From Alkaliphilus sp. B6464 (lineage in GTDB: Bacteria; Bacillota; Clostridia; Peptostreptococcales; Natronincolaceae): 64,000 nucleotides of DNA. Both the position numbers and the translations under genes were made by a program. The stretch covers positions 806,001-870,000 of the forward strand of contig NZ_CP058557.1 of assembly GCF_018141165.1 (NCBI RefSeq), given 5' to 3'. The notes under the pieces are model-generated. The model saw nothing but the letters and a program-made list of their open reading frames with translations. It was not told the DNA's origin and made no database searches. Below, piece after piece: positions 35,818 through 45,702 of the stretch; the stretch's first letter is position 1; every line of letters begins with the position of its first letter.

Positions 35818-38800
35818 TTATGATTCTGAAGGACTCTTCTTTAGTTTCTTCACTTTAGATTTAAAAGAGTTGGACATATCATCAAATATTGTATATAGTA
35901 CTGGCACAAATACTAGAGTTAGAACTGTAGATAAAACTAGTCCTCCTATAACTACAGTAGCCATTGGAGCCTGTAGTTCTGCTCCTTCACCTATTCCAAG
36001 AGCTAGTGGAATAAGTCCTAGAATAGTGGTCAATGTAGTCATTAAAATTGGTCTTAATCTAACTGGTCCAGCAATAGTAATTGCTTCAGTTCTTTCTTTA
36101 CCTTCACTACGTAATATATTAATATAGTCTATTAATACAATACCATTGTTAACTACAATACCTGCCAGCATAATTACTCCTATAAAGGCAGTTACACCAA
36201 ATGCTCTGCCTGTTAAGAAAAGAGCTAAAGCTCCTCCAGAGAAAGCCAAAGGTATAGTAAACATAATTACAAATGGATGAATTAAGGATTCGAATTGAGC
36301 TGCCATTACCATATATATTAATATTACAGCAAGGGCAAGTGCTAATAAAAGCTGGCTGAAGGCTTCCATCATCTCTTTATTCTCTCCACCCATACTATAA
36401 TAGTATCCTTCAGGTAATTGGTATTCCTGAAGTTCTGCATTTATATCTGTAACTATACTTCGTAAGTCTCTTCCTACAATTTGACTGTTAACAGTTACTA
36501 CCTTTTCTTGATTTTCTCTACTGATGCTAACAGGACTTTTAATTACAGATATGTCAGCTACCTGACTTAACGGTATGTTTATCCCAGTAGGGGTAGTTAT
36601 ATCTATCTGCTCAAAATTAGACAAGCTTTCTGTAACATCCCCTACAGATCTTAATACTACATCTATCTCATCACCATTATCTTTATATCTGGTAGCCGTA
36701 GTTCCTGTTGCAGCCCCCCTAACAGCAGAAGCGACTTGTGCAGTGGTTAGACCATAGGCTGCAGCTCTTTCTTTATTTATTAAAACTTCTACTTCTGGTA
36801 CTCCTTCACTAAAACTAGTTTTAGTTTCTCTAGTTCCTTCTACAGATTCAATAATATTTTTAAAGTCATTAGATATTTCTTCAAGTACTTTTAGCTCACT
36901 TCCTTTAATACTTATACTGATAGGACTCCCTGCCATCATCATAGCAGTACTTGATGTTCCTTGTACGGAAATTTCAGCACCTGGAATATCCTTCACAATA
37001 TTTCTAATTTCTTCTGCAACTTCATCCGTACTTCTATTTCTTTCATTTAGTTTAACTAGACCTACTGAAATCGAGCCACTATTGCTACCAGCTTGACCTC
37101 CCATTAAAACATTTCCAGCACTTATATTGGTAAATACTTTATTTACCTCTTTAACTGTTGTTAGTTTTTCTTCAATAATATGTGCTATACCGTCTATTTT
37201 ATCAGTTTGAGTACCTAATGGCATACTTATGTTAATTGATATTGTACCTTCATCTGTAGTTGGGAAAAACTCCATTCCTACACCGACCAAACTAGCTATA
37301 CTTACAACAAATATAACTATTGAGATAAATATAGTAGTTTTTCTACGTTTAAGACTCTTAATTAATAGCCCTTTATAGATATTTTCCATTTTATTAGATA
37401 TCTTATCAAAGATTTTGTATATAAACTCCAACTTTCTTTTTTTTCCATCTGTCTTTTCAGATTCAACCTTTAAAATCTTTGAAGATAACATTGGTATAAA
37501 AGTTAAAGACACTACTAACGATGCTCCAAGGGATAAGGTAACGGTTAGAGCAAAATCTTTAAATATTGTTCCAACCATTCCATCTATAAATACTATAGGT
37601 AAAAATACGGCTATGGTAGTTAATGTAGATGCTGTAATAGCCATTCCTACCTCCGATGCTCCTTTTATAGCAGCTTCTTTTCTAGAGTATCCTTCAGACC
37701 TAAATCGATAAATATTTTCAAGCACTACAATAGCACTATCTACCAACATTCCTACAGCTAAGGCCAACCCACCTAATGTCATCATATTTAATGTAATGCC
37801 ATTAAAATATAATAGTATAAAGGAAGCGATTAAAGATATAGGGATTGAGGTTCCTATAATAAGTGTTGTTCTTATATTTTTCAAGAAAATATATAGAATA
37901 ACAATAGCAAGCACGGAGCCAATAAGAACATTGTTTACTACAGTATTTATAGAGTCCTTAATCATTGTAGAGCTATCTAACACGACATCGATTTCAACAT
38001 TAGGATAATCATTCCTAAGATCTTCGATTTCTTTATTAATCAAGTCTGCTACCTGTACTGTATTTTTACCAGATTGCTTTTGTACCGAAATATTAATACT
38101 ATCTTTTCCATTAGTTCTTGAAATAGCACTAATATCTTTTTGGTTAAGCTTTACTGTAGCTACATCTTGTAGCCTAATGACATCTCCAGTAGCTAGAGTA
38201 ATAGGCATATTCTTTATTTCATCAAGGCTATTAAATTCCCCTACAACTCTTACGGCTAGTTTCTGTTCTCCCTTGTTTACACTTCCACCAGGAAGATTTA
38301 TATTGGATGCACTCAATAATTGAGAAAGCTGATTTATACTTAATCCATAAGTAGCTAAACTATTTTGATTAACCGCTACCTCTATTTCATTTACAAATCC
38401 ACCACCAACACTAACAGAGGCAACTCCATCTAACCTTTCAAGTCTTTGACTAAATGTATCTTCTGCTAAAGATTGTAGCCCGGCTAAATCGCCCTTAGTA
38501 GATATGGCAATCTGTATAATAGGCGTAGAGTTTGGATCTATCTTTAAAACCATAGGCTGAGTTGCGCCATCTGGTAAGACGCCCTTTATTAAATCTACTT
38601 TCTCTCGAATTTCTAATGCTGCAAAATCCATATCTGTTCCATTGTTAAACTGTGCAATCACAATAGAACTGCCTTCCGATGATATAGAACTTACAGTATC
38701 TATATTCCCTACAGTGGCAATAGCCCCTTCAATTTGTTTGGTAATTAGGTTTTCTATTTCCTGTGGTCCTGCCCCTGTATAAGAGGTAGATACTACAGCT

Positions 38801-38931
38801 ACAGGTATTTCTATTTTGGGAAATAAATCTATAGGTAGCCTAGTTAGTGAAATTACTCCCAAAAGTACAACAATCAAAACTACCATAGTTATTGTAACGG
38901 GTTTTTTTACAGCTAAACTTGATAAATTCAA
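35818..38931 (-). CDS. RND family efflux pump (AcrB/SwrC-like)
   Basis: This 1037-residue inner membrane pump has the RND layout: helix 1, a large extracytoplasmic loop, helices 2-6, a second loop, and helices 8-12. Visible signatures are VKKPVTITMVVLIVVLLGVIS at the start, GGLALAVGMLVDSAIVVLENIYR in helix 4, and GVIMLAGIVVNNGIVLIDYIN. The Asp in GMLVDSAIV fits the proton relay. It exports drugs or lipids using the proton or sodium gradient. The start is TTG, with GGGGTGAG before it, 2 bp after the adaptor gene. Confidence 0.93.
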   Translation of the reverse strand: MNLSSLAVKKPVTITMVVLIVVLLGVISLTRLPIDLFPKIEIPVAVVSTSYTGAGPQEIENLITKQIEGAIATVGNIDTVSSISSEGSSIVIAQFNNGTDMDFAALEIREKVDLIKGVLPDGATQPMVLKIDPNSTPIIQIAISTKGDLAGLQSLAEDTFSQRLERLDGVASVSVGGGFVNEIEVAVNQNSLATYGLSINQLSQLLSASNINLPGGSVNKGEQKLAVRVVGEFNSLDEIKNMPITLATGDVIRLQDVATVKLNQKDISAISRTNGKDSINISVQKQSGKNTVQVADLINKEIEDLRNDYPNVEIDVVLDSSTMIKDSINTVVNNVLIGSVLAIVILYIFLKNIRTTLIIGTSIPISLIASFILLYFNGITLNMMTLGGLALAVGMLVDSAIVVLENIYRFRSEGYSRKEAAIKGASEVGMAITASTLTTIAVFLPIVFIDGMVGTIFKDFALTVTLSLGASLVVSLTFIPMLSSKILKVESEKTDGKKRKLEFIYKIFDKISNKMENIYKGLLIKSLKRRKTTIFISIVIFVVSIASLVGVGMEFFPTTDEGTISINISMPLGTQTDKIDGIAHIIEEKLTTVKEVNKVFTNISAGNVLMGGQAGSNSGSISVGLVKLNERNRSTDEVAEEIRNIVKDIPGAEISVQGTSSTAMMMAGSPISISIKGSELKVLEEISNDFKNIIESVEGTRETKTSFSEGVPEVEVLINKERAAAYGLTTAQVASAVRGAATGTTATRYKDNGDEIDVVLRSVGDVTESLSNFEQIDITTPTGINIPLSQVADISVIKSPVSISRENQEKVVTVNSQIVGRDLRSIVTDINAELQEYQLPEGYYYSMGGENKEMMEAFSQLLLALALAVILIYMVMAAQFESLIHPFVIMFTIPLAFSGGALALFLTGRAFGVTAFIGVIMLAGIVVNNGIVLIDYINILRSEGKERTEAITIAGPVRLRPILMTTLTTILGLIPLALGIGEGAELQAPMATVVIGGLVLSTVLTLVFVPVLYTIFDDMSNSFKSKVKKLKKSPSES

Positions 38932-38933
38932 TG

Positions 38934-40154
38934 CTACTCACCCCTTACTACTTTCACTTTTGTACCATCCTCTACATAATGTTGTCCTTCTACAATAACT
39001 TGTTCTCCTTCTTTAATACCTTCTTTTATTTCCACATAATCTCCTGTATCAAGCCCTATAGTTACTACTCTTTCAACAGCTTTATCACCTTCTACTACAT
39101 AAACTAAATTTTTACCATCCCTATCTAAAACAGCATTTCTTTTTATAACAGTAGCAGATTCTACTTGGTCTAAATCTAATTTGACTTCTCCATTCATTCC
39201 AGGTCTAATATTATTATCTTGGTTATGTATATATACCTTTACAGGGTAGAGCTGACTTCTAGGGTCCGCAGTTGGACTAATATAGCTAATGGTACTTGTA
39301 GCTTCTTCACTTAATGCTGCTGGAACATTCACTACAACTTCCTGTCCAAGCTTTAGCTTATTAACCATATTTTCAACCACATTCATTTGTATGTAGACTT
39401 TATCCATTTGAGCTATTGTAGCTGCTGGTTGCGCATTAGATGCCATTTGTCCTTCTTTAACAGTTAAATCAGATACTACCCCTCCAATAGGAGCTGTTAC
39501 CACTGTGTTTGATAAATTACTTTGAACCTGCTCGTAGGATATTTCTGCTTGCCTTAACTGGTTTAAAGCTTGCTCATAGCCTATTTTCGCTTGATCAACT
39601 TGACCTTTTATTGCCTCTAGACTTTTATCACTTGCTGCTAACTCGGCCTGCTCCAACTGACTTTTAGATATAGCTCCTTCTTCATAAAGCTTTTTAGTTC
39701 TTTCTAGGTTTAGTTGGGCATTTTCTATTTTTTCCTTATTTAATTCATAGTTAACATTTGCGGTTTTAAGACCGTTTTCAGCTTGAGCTACTCCTTTATT
39801 AGCAAGTTCTACACCATTTGCCGCCTGCTCAACACTCTTTGAAATATCTTCTTGCTCTATAGTAAACAAAACTGTACCTTTTTCTACTATATCACCCAAC
39901 TTAACATTAATATTTGTAACTATTCCTGGCACCTTTGGTATAACTGCTATCTCTTCATTTGCAAAGGTCTTACCATTAATCTTTATTTCATTTCCAATAT
40001 TATTAACAGTAGCTTTCTCTATAGCTACTGGTATGTAGTTTTCTTCTTCCTGAGCCTGACTAGCTTCAGTAGAGCTACCGCAACCCGATATTAACCCTAC
40101 TACTCCTAATAACATTATAACTAGCAATATACTAGACTTTAATTTTCTACTCAC
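38934..40154 (-). CDS. RND efflux adaptor lipoprotein (membrane fusion protein)
   Basis: This 406-residue MFP/HlyD-family lipoprotein has a lipobox LISGC with Cys at about 25. A lipoyl half-motif (VTNINVKLGDIVEKGTVLF), a long coiled-coil hairpin (about 105-215), the second half-motif (GVVSDLTVKEGQMA) and a beta-barrel region follow. It is expected to extend the pump outwards. The start is GTG after AAAGGAGG. It is the first gene of the operon, with a leader of about 160 nt. In a monoderm cell there is no outer membrane, so it may modulate the pump or reach into the wall. Confidence 0.9.
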   Translation of the reverse strand: MSRKLKSSILLVIMLLGVVGLISGCGSSTEASQAQEEENYIPVAIEKATVNNIGNEIKINGKTFANEEIAVIPKVPGIVTNINVKLGDIVEKGTVLFTIEQEDISKSVEQAANGVELANKGVAQAENGLKTANVNYELNKEKIENAQLNLERTKKLYEEGAISKSQLEQAELAASDKSLEAIKGQVDQAKIGYEQALNQLRQAEISYEQVQSNLSNTVVTAPIGGVVSDLTVKEGQMASNAQPAATIAQMDKVYIQMNVVENMVNKLKLGQEVVVNVPAALSEEATSTISYISPTADPRSQLYPVKVYIHNQDNNIRPGMNGEVKLDLDQVESATVIKRNAVLDRDGKNLVYVVEGDKAVERVVTIGLDTGDYVEIKEGIKEGEQVIVEGQHYVEDGTKVKVVRGE

Positions 40155-40319
40155 TTTTTTTCCTCCTTTTTCTTATATTACCATATTCTTTCACCATTAT
40201 ATAATAAGATACAATTTACAAGACAGCATAAAGAAAACCTTAAGAAAGTCTTAAGTTTCTTCACCCATCTTAAATCCACCACCTCTACCTCCTGTTGGTA
40301 TTATTAGTCTTTATTTATG

Positions 40320-40348
40320 TAAATATACAGAACCGAATAGTCGGTCAA
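40320..40348 (-). promoter_or_regulatory. RND operon promoter with TetR-type operator
   Basis: Minus strand TTGACC, 17-bp spacer, TATTTA. A TetR-like palindrome ACCGA-ATAG-TCGGT (40332-40345) overlaps the -35 and spacer. TetR binding there would block transcription. Confidence 0.65.
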
Positions 40349-40415
40349 TACATTTTATTATAGTATATTCCTTCCATAACATCAATAATATTAATAAATT
40401 TAAAAATTTAAAAGA

Positions 40416-40457
40416 AAATATGACCCATTAGTAGATTTCTACTAATGGGTCATATTT
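40416..40457 (-). terminator. Terminator of the MacB-like operon
   Basis: A 20-bp perfect palindromic stem (around ATGACCCATTAGTAGA) has a 2-nt loop, then TCTTTT on the minus strand. It is 45 bp past the stop. Confidence 0.85.
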
Positions 40458-40502
40458 ATTCCTTAGTTTATCTCCATATGCCTTAAATACTTAACTTGAG
40501 GT

Positions 40503-41852
40503 TTATCTTCTTCTTAATGCCTCTACAGGTGGTAATGCTGATGCAGAAATAGCCGGATATACACCAAAGAGTAATCCTGCACCTAGTGCAACCGCCGCTG
40601 CAATACGAATAGCCTCAAAGCTAATTGCTGTTTGAAAACCGTAGCTAGCAAATATGCCCATGCCCCATATACCTACAGCAATACCAGCAATAACGCCAAT
40701 AATACTAACGTATAATGCTTCTAATAAAAATTGAGCCAACAGGTCTATTTGCTTAGCCCCTAACGCCCTACGAACGCCAATTTCAGATGTTCTTTCAGTT
40801 ACCGCCACTAGCATGATGTTCATGATTCCTAATCCACCTACTAATAGAGATACAGCAGCAATTCCTCCTAAAAGTAGTGTCATAATACGATTAGCCTCAT
40901 CTAGCTCATCTACCAACTGATTTAGGTTTGTAATAGTCATACCCTTTTCTTTTCTAGAAGGCGCCTTATCTTTATCTTTATTTTTATCTGTATCTTCTCC
41001 CCCTTGACCATGTGAAACATTCCCCATTGTTGTTACCATAGTTTCCTGGGTGCTAGATCCTTCTGGTGTTGGTGTCGGTGAAGCAGTAGCACGACCTCCA
41101 CTTAGTTCTTTTTTAAAAATGCGACCTAATTGAATAGTTGCAAGTTCGGCATCTTCAACTGAGTTGGCCTTTCCCCATATTTCTTCTACGGTTCGCTTTT
41201 TAGCAATACGTTGAGCCGTTGTATAGGGTATTACTACTTTATCGTCTATATCTTCAGCCTTTCCTTTTCCTTTAGGTTCTAATACACCTAAAATACGATA
41301 ACTCTGTCCATCTAATGTAATTGTCTGCCCTACAGGACTTCTACCTCCATTAAGTCCCGCTGCTACATTATATCCTAAAACTGCCACATAAGATCTTTGT
41401 TCTACATGGAGCGGGCTAAAAAACTCTCCTGCAGCTTGACTATGGTCTCTAATCTTAGGAAAGTCTTGATTAACACCGATAATGTCAACCTCTTTTCTAT
41501 CTCTCCGCCATCTCATTACAGTATAGGTCTGTACTACTGGTGTAGCTATTTCTAGCCCATTTACTCTTTCTACTAACTCTTGCGCCATTTCAGGTTGAAA
41601 TTCTAACCCCGCTTCGTGGGCCTTAATAGAGATTACATTGGTTCCTAGACTTTCAAATTGTTCGATAACATTTTGCCTTGCCCCTTCTCCAATCCCCATT
41701 AAACTGACAACTGAAGCAACACCAATAGCAACACCTAAAATTGTTAATGCAGATCGGAATGTGTTAGAAAATACGCCATTTAATGCCATTTTAGCTGTAA
41801 ACCAACACCGAACAAAAAAAGCGTAAATCCAATTTCGTTTTGGTTTCGACAT
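40503..41852 (-). CDS. MacB-like ABC transporter permease
   Basis: This 449-residue FtsX/MacB-family protein has one N-terminal helix (about residues 30-55), a large extracytoplasmic domain, and three helices near the C-terminus (about 330-440, with LLGGIAAVSLLVGGLGIMNIMLV and TERTSEIGVRRALGA). MacB-type transporters move substrates using ATP without transporting them through the membrane. An acidic, low-complexity insertion of about 50 residues rich in Lys, Asp, Thr and Ser lies before the second helix and is unusual. It ends the ATPase-adaptor-permease operon, 10 bp after the adaptor. Confidence 0.88.
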   Translation of the reverse strand: MSKPKRNWIYAFFVRCWFTAKMALNGVFSNTFRSALTILGVAIGVASVVSLMGIGEGARQNVIEQFESLGTNVISIKAHEAGLEFQPEMAQELVERVNGLEIATPVVQTYTVMRWRRDRKEVDIIGVNQDFPKIRDHSQAAGEFFSPLHVEQRSYVAVLGYNVAAGLNGGRSPVGQTITLDGQSYRILGVLEPKGKGKAEDIDDKVVIPYTTAQRIAKKRTVEEIWGKANSVEDAELATIQLGRIFKKELSGGRATASPTPTPEGSSTQETMVTTMGNVSHGQGGEDTDKNKDKDKAPSRKEKGMTITNLNQLVDELDEANRIMTLLLGGIAAVSLLVGGLGIMNIMLVAVTERTSEIGVRRALGAKQIDLLAQFLLEALYVSIIGVIAGIAVGIWGMGIFASYGFQTAISFEAIRIAAAVALGAGLLFGVYPAISASALPPVEALRRR

Positions 41853-41862
41853 AATTTCACCC

Positions 41863-43524
41863 CTAATCTTCTGCCGTTTCTTCCTCAGTTGGCTTGTCTG
41901 GTATTAAATTATTATTATTTGTTTTATTTTCTTGGCTCGGTAATAAATCTCTGCTACTTCCAGTAATAACAAGATCTCCTTCTTCTAATCCACTTATTAC
42001 CTCAGCATGTCTGTCATTCATCAGCCCAAGCTCCACATTAACTACTTGTGCTTCACCATTTGCGCCTAATATCTCTACTTTATGTCTATTTTCTTCTTGG
42101 AAAATAGCCTCTATTGGAATAATTAATACATCTTCTGCAGTTCCTGCATCGATATAGCCCTTTGCCTGCATTCCGGGTCGTAGCTGTGGTCCACCTTTTA
42201 CATCAATATAAACGGAGAATTTTGAAAGTCCATCTTGACCTGTACCCCGAGTAGATACTTCCTGAACCTCTCCTTCGTAGGTTTCTCCTGGTATAGCATC
42301 TACAGTAACCTTAACTTGTGATCCTTGTGTAACATATAAGACGTCTATATCGTCTATTTCTGTAAACATACTCATAGATGAAGTTGTATATACATGACCT
42401 AACCAATCTCCAGGTGTAGTACTCTCTCCTTCTTGTCGATACATAGATGCTACTACACCATCCATTGTCGAAGTAATCTCTAACATAGGAAAAATAGCAT
42501 TTAGCTCTCTAATTTTTGATTCTAATTCTCGTATTTTATCTAATCTCGTTTGAATAGTTTCTTGTACATCGGCACCAGCTAAGCTAATGATTGGATCTCC
42601 TTCTTCTACTTCATCCATCTCCTGTACATGAACCTCCGTTACAATTCCTTCAGTACTACTAGCTACTCTTTCCTGATTTACATATTTTTCTACTATAGAG
42701 TCATTCATAAAGAAGATTGTCTGTCCTTGTGGAGTTGGGAGACCCACACGTACAGACATATTTGGTTGTACTAACCCTATATTTTTCCCTTCTACAGTGG
42801 CACGATATATATACCCTTGCTGCTTATCTTCACTTGTTCCAGAAGGAGCAGCATTAGGATTAATCCTTGTAATTGCACCTTCATATGTACCCTCAAAATT
42901 AGCAAAATGTATATTTACCTTATCTCCTTTTTTAACACGACTATACTCTCCTGGTGTTAATCTTAGAGGAATACTATATGTTGATATATCTACAATTCTA
43001 TTTATTGTTTGTCCTTGCAAAATTTTATCGCCTTCAACAATATCTAAGTCTTGAATTCTACCTGCAATAGGCGCTCGTACTGTAACACCTTGGGATGGAT
43101 CAATATCTCTAATTTTTTCCCTTGGTAAATCTGTTAATCTCATTAATGCCTGCTCTTCTCGCTTAACTTCGTCTTCTAACTCGGAAATTTTGTCATTTAG
43201 GCCAGTAGCAGCTAATCTAACCAAAGTTTGCCCTTTACTAACACTATCTCCTTCTTTTACTAAGATCTGGTCAATAATAAATTCTCCAGAATAACCAGAC
43301 ATACGGAGGGCATCGCTTACACGAATACCTCCACCATCTGACGGATTAAGTTGTCCTATTGTATTTACTCCTACAGATATATCTCCACGTATTACTTCTT
43401 GGGTTGCATATACAGGTCCCGCATCTACATCTTGTACCTCAGGAACAAGCTGCTGATAAGCATAAAATCCTCCACCTAATATAATTACAACAACTAATAT
43501 TATCATAATTGTCCGTTGAAACAT
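41863..43524 (-). CDS. Double-length membrane-fusion adaptor protein
   Basis: This 553-residue MFP adaptor has one N-terminal membrane anchor (MIILVVVIILGGGFYAYQQL). It appears to hold two adaptor units in tandem. The first (about 40-265) contains IIDQILVKEGDSVSKGQTLV and a short coiled coil. The second (about 280-520) contains GIVTEVHVQEMDEVEEGDPI, its own coiled coil and GMQAKGYIDAG. Typical adaptors are 350-420 residues. A polar Asn/Thr/Glu tail ends the protein. It lies between the ATPase and permease genes and should partner that MacB-like transporter. Confidence 0.85.
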   Translation of the reverse strand: MFQRTIMIILVVVIILGGGFYAYQQLVPEVQDVDAGPVYATQEVIRGDISVGVNTIGQLNPSDGGGIRVSDALRMSGYSGEFIIDQILVKEGDSVSKGQTLVRLAATGLNDKISELEDEVKREEQALMRLTDLPREKIRDIDPSQGVTVRAPIAGRIQDLDIVEGDKILQGQTINRIVDISTYSIPLRLTPGEYSRVKKGDKVNIHFANFEGTYEGAITRINPNAAPSGTSEDKQQGYIYRATVEGKNIGLVQPNMSVRVGLPTPQGQTIFFMNDSIVEKYVNQERVASSTEGIVTEVHVQEMDEVEEGDPIISLAGADVQETIQTRLDKIRELESKIRELNAIFPMLEITSTMDGVVASMYRQEGESTTPGDWLGHVYTTSSMSMFTEIDDIDVLYVTQGSQVKVTVDAIPGETYEGEVQEVSTRGTGQDGLSKFSVYIDVKGGPQLRPGMQAKGYIDAGTAEDVLIIPIEAIFQEENRHKVEILGANGEAQVVNVELGLMNDRHAEVISGLEEGDLVITGSSRDLLPSQENKTNNNNLIPDKPTEEETAED

Positions 43525-43556
43525 TGTTTTTCCCCCTTTACCAATTCCTTATGTTA

Positions 43557-44267
43557 TTATTGATTGTTTTCTACTTCTGTATGTTTTATTTCTTCTATGT
43601 AATCTATCTCTCCATCCTTTATATTGTAAATATGATTTCCATACTCGCCTATATCCCTTTCATGGGTTACTTGAACAATAGTTATTTTTCTTTCTCGGTT
43701 AAGTTTTTGAAATATAGACATAATATTTTTGCTAGATTTTGAATCTAATGCTCCAGTAGGCTCATCGGCTAAAATCAATCTAGGGTTACTAACAATAGCT
43801 CTAGCTATAGCTACCCTTTGTTGCTCCCCTCCCGAAAGTTGAGATGGCATATGCTTAGCTCTTTTCCCTAGTCCTACAGATTCCAGTGCTTCTAAAGCTC
43901 TCTTTTTTCTTTCTTTACCTATAACCCCTTGGTAAATTAATGGCAATTCTACGTTTTCTAAAGCATTGAGCTTTGATATCAAGTGAAACTGTTGAAAAAC
44001 AAAACCCATAAATTCATTTCGTATAGTTGCCAACTGAGAATCATTTAGTTTATGTACCTGTTTCCCTGCAAGCTTATAGCTTCCAGAGGATGGCTTATCT
44101 AAACAACCGATAATATTCATTAATGTAGATTTACCAGACCCAGATGGCCCCATAATAGATACAAAATCTCCATCTGCTATTTCAATACTTATTTGTTTTA
44201 TAGCTTTAACACTAACTTGTCCATCTTTATAGGTTCTTGATATATCTTCTATTTCTATTAATCCCAC
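43557..44267 (-). CDS. MacB-like ABC transporter ATPase
   Basis: This 236-residue ATPase of the LolD/MacB type has Walker [11 protein letters not shown]-loop VFQQFHLI, signature LSGGEQQR and Walker [16 protein letters not shown]. The GTG at 44267 is the chosen start: AAAGGAGG lies 6 nt upstream and relatives begin just here. A longer frame from an ATG upstream would run through that ribosome site. It is the first gene of the three-gene operon. No strong promoter was recognised in the 278 bp upstream. Confidence 0.9.
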   Translation of the reverse strand: MGLIEIEDISRTYKDGQVSVKAIKQISIEIADGDFVSIMGPSGSGKSTLMNIIGCLDKPSSGSYKLAGKQVHKLNDSQLATIRNEFMGFVFQQFHLISKLNALENVELPLIYQGVIGKERKKRALEALESVGLGKRAKHMPSQLSGGEQQRVAIARAIVSNPRLILADEPTGALDSKSSKNIMSIFQKLNRERKITIVQVTHERDIGEYGNHIYNIKDGEIDYIEEIKHTEVENNQ

Positions 44268-44413
44268 GGTATCCCTCCTTTTGTGCATAATCTACCTACT
44301 AATATAGATGACTTGGCTTAGAAAATATTCTATACCCTGATATATCTTACCAATATTTTCCCATTTAGTCTACAGTTCTACATATTTTTTAAATTTCCTT
44401 TAATAAAAATAAA

Positions 44414-44452
44414 AAACCAAGAATTTAGGATTGTATTCCTAATATCTGGTTT
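44414..44452 (-). terminator. Second hairpin downstream of the stalk-domain gene
   Basis: An imperfect stem AAACCA..TTAGGA/TCCTAA..TGGTTT is followed by TTTATTTTTA on the minus strand, in the 278-bp gap before the MacB-like ATPase. Confidence 0.6.
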
Positions 44453-44505
44453 TATATTAATTATGCTCTAACATATTTATTTTAATGAATTTGCATCAGA
44501 AAAGA

Positions 44506-44538
44506 TAACCCATTGGTATTTTCTACTAATGGGTTATT
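44506..44538 (-). terminator. Terminator of the stalk-domain gene
   Basis: A 14-bp stem (one mismatch) around ATAACCCATT, 8 bp past the stop. Its core ACCCATTAGTAGA is shared with the palindrome at 40416-40457. Confidence 0.65.
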
Positions 44539-44545
44539 TTAAAAT

Positions 44546-45586
44546 TTAATATCTACTAAAACGATCAGTTCCTGATGATGTTCTGCTGTAAGTAGCTAAA
44601 TCTTCCTTATAGTAAGTATCATACACATAACCATCAATGTTTACATCCCCTAGCTCATATTCAATATCGTTATAAATACGTGACATAAGCTTTTTAACTT
44701 CGGAGTCTGAAAGCTTATCCCAAGCACTACCATCTTGCTTAGAATCAAACTCAATAGAAAAAGTAACATCATTTTTACTACCTTTTAGCTTTATACGCAG
44801 ATCAATATTTTTAAAATAATCATAGTACTCATCATCTAATTCCGTTTCTAATTTACTAATAGTCTTAGTGCTTGTACTAGATTCTTTTTCTATCTTTACT
44901 ACTCCTTTACTGGTAGTAGTAAATTCTAATACAGTCTTTTTAACATCAATATCTTTAATGCTGCCATATACATCAGCTTTTTCATAAGCTTCTAGTACAT
45001 CGTCTACAATGTCTTGTAAATAGCTTTCTCTCTTGCTGCTAGAAAGAGCCTTCCACTCCTTGTCGTAATCATATAAATCCACATCAATTTTTACATTTAC
45101 TTTGCTAGCGCTGCCACTTAAGGAAATATCAAATTTTATATCCTTATATTTACCATAATTTTTATTTAACTGCTTTTCTAAATCACTTAAGCTAATGTCC
45201 TTTTTACTTTCCACTTCTTTTTCTAATTGCTTCAATTTACTTTGTAAATTCATTATTTCAACATCTCGTTTTAGTATTTCAGCTTGAAAATGTTCATTAA
45301 CTTGTGTAAGGTCATCTGTAATATAAGCAGTAGAAGTTAGTGGGTTCCAGTCTACATTTTTATTAAAAGTATTTGCAACTACACGAAGAGGTATATATGT
45401 AGTACCATCTACTATAAAAGGCTCTATAGTTTGAGTAACATCTTTTCCATTTATTATTATTTTACTACTTCCATACAAAGCTTGTAAGGTCTTTGTAGCT
45501 GATGCTCCATATGAAGAAAATCCAAATGCAGTTACTAAAGTCATTGTCGTAACTAATAAACCAATCATCTTCTTTTTCTTTAACAT
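44546..45586 (-). CDS. Stalk-domain (copper amine oxidase N-like) surface protein
   Basis: This 346-residue exported protein has a signal peptide (VTTMTLVTAFGFSSYGAS). A domain of the copper amine oxidase N-terminal/stalk type follows (about 38-92: IIINGKDVTQTIEPFIVDG, then YIPLRVVANTFNKNVDWN). Next come a coiled-coil stretch (about 100-135) and a Lys/Asp-rich region with two related copies, each containing KF-DISLSGSASKVNVKID-like strands. Such domains are common in Clostridia wall proteins, but function is unknown and no copper chemistry is implied. It has its own promoter and terminator. Confidence 0.8.
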   Translation of the reverse strand: MLKKKKMIGLLVTTMTLVTAFGFSSYGASATKTLQALYGSSKIIINGKDVTQTIEPFIVDGTTYIPLRVVANTFNKNVDWNPLTSTAYITDDLTQVNEHFQAEILKRDVEIMNLQSKLKQLEKEVESKKDISLSDLEKQLNKNYGKYKDIKFDISLSGSASKVNVKIDVDLYDYDKEWKALSSSKRESYLQDIVDDVLEAYEKADVYGSIKDIDVKKTVLEFTTTSKGVVKIEKESSTSTKTISKLETELDDEYYDYFKNIDLRIKLKGSKNDVTFSIEFDSKQDGSAWDKLSDSEVKKLMSRIYNDIEYELGDVNIDGYVYDTYYKEDLATYSRTSSGTDRFSRY

Positions 45587-45620
45587 TTAATCATCCTCCT
45601 ATAAAATATATTCTATTTCC

Positions 45621-45649
45621 AGTATAATATACCAGCCGTACTTAAACAA
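45621..45649 (-). promoter_or_regulatory. Promoter of the stalk-domain gene
   Basis: Minus strand TTGTTT, 17-bp spacer, TATACT, about 35 bp upstream of the ATG. Confidence 0.65.
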
Positions 45650-45702
45650 GGCTTAAAAGCTAAAATTAACCTAGTCTTTTAATACTAAATATAATTAAAT
45701 AT

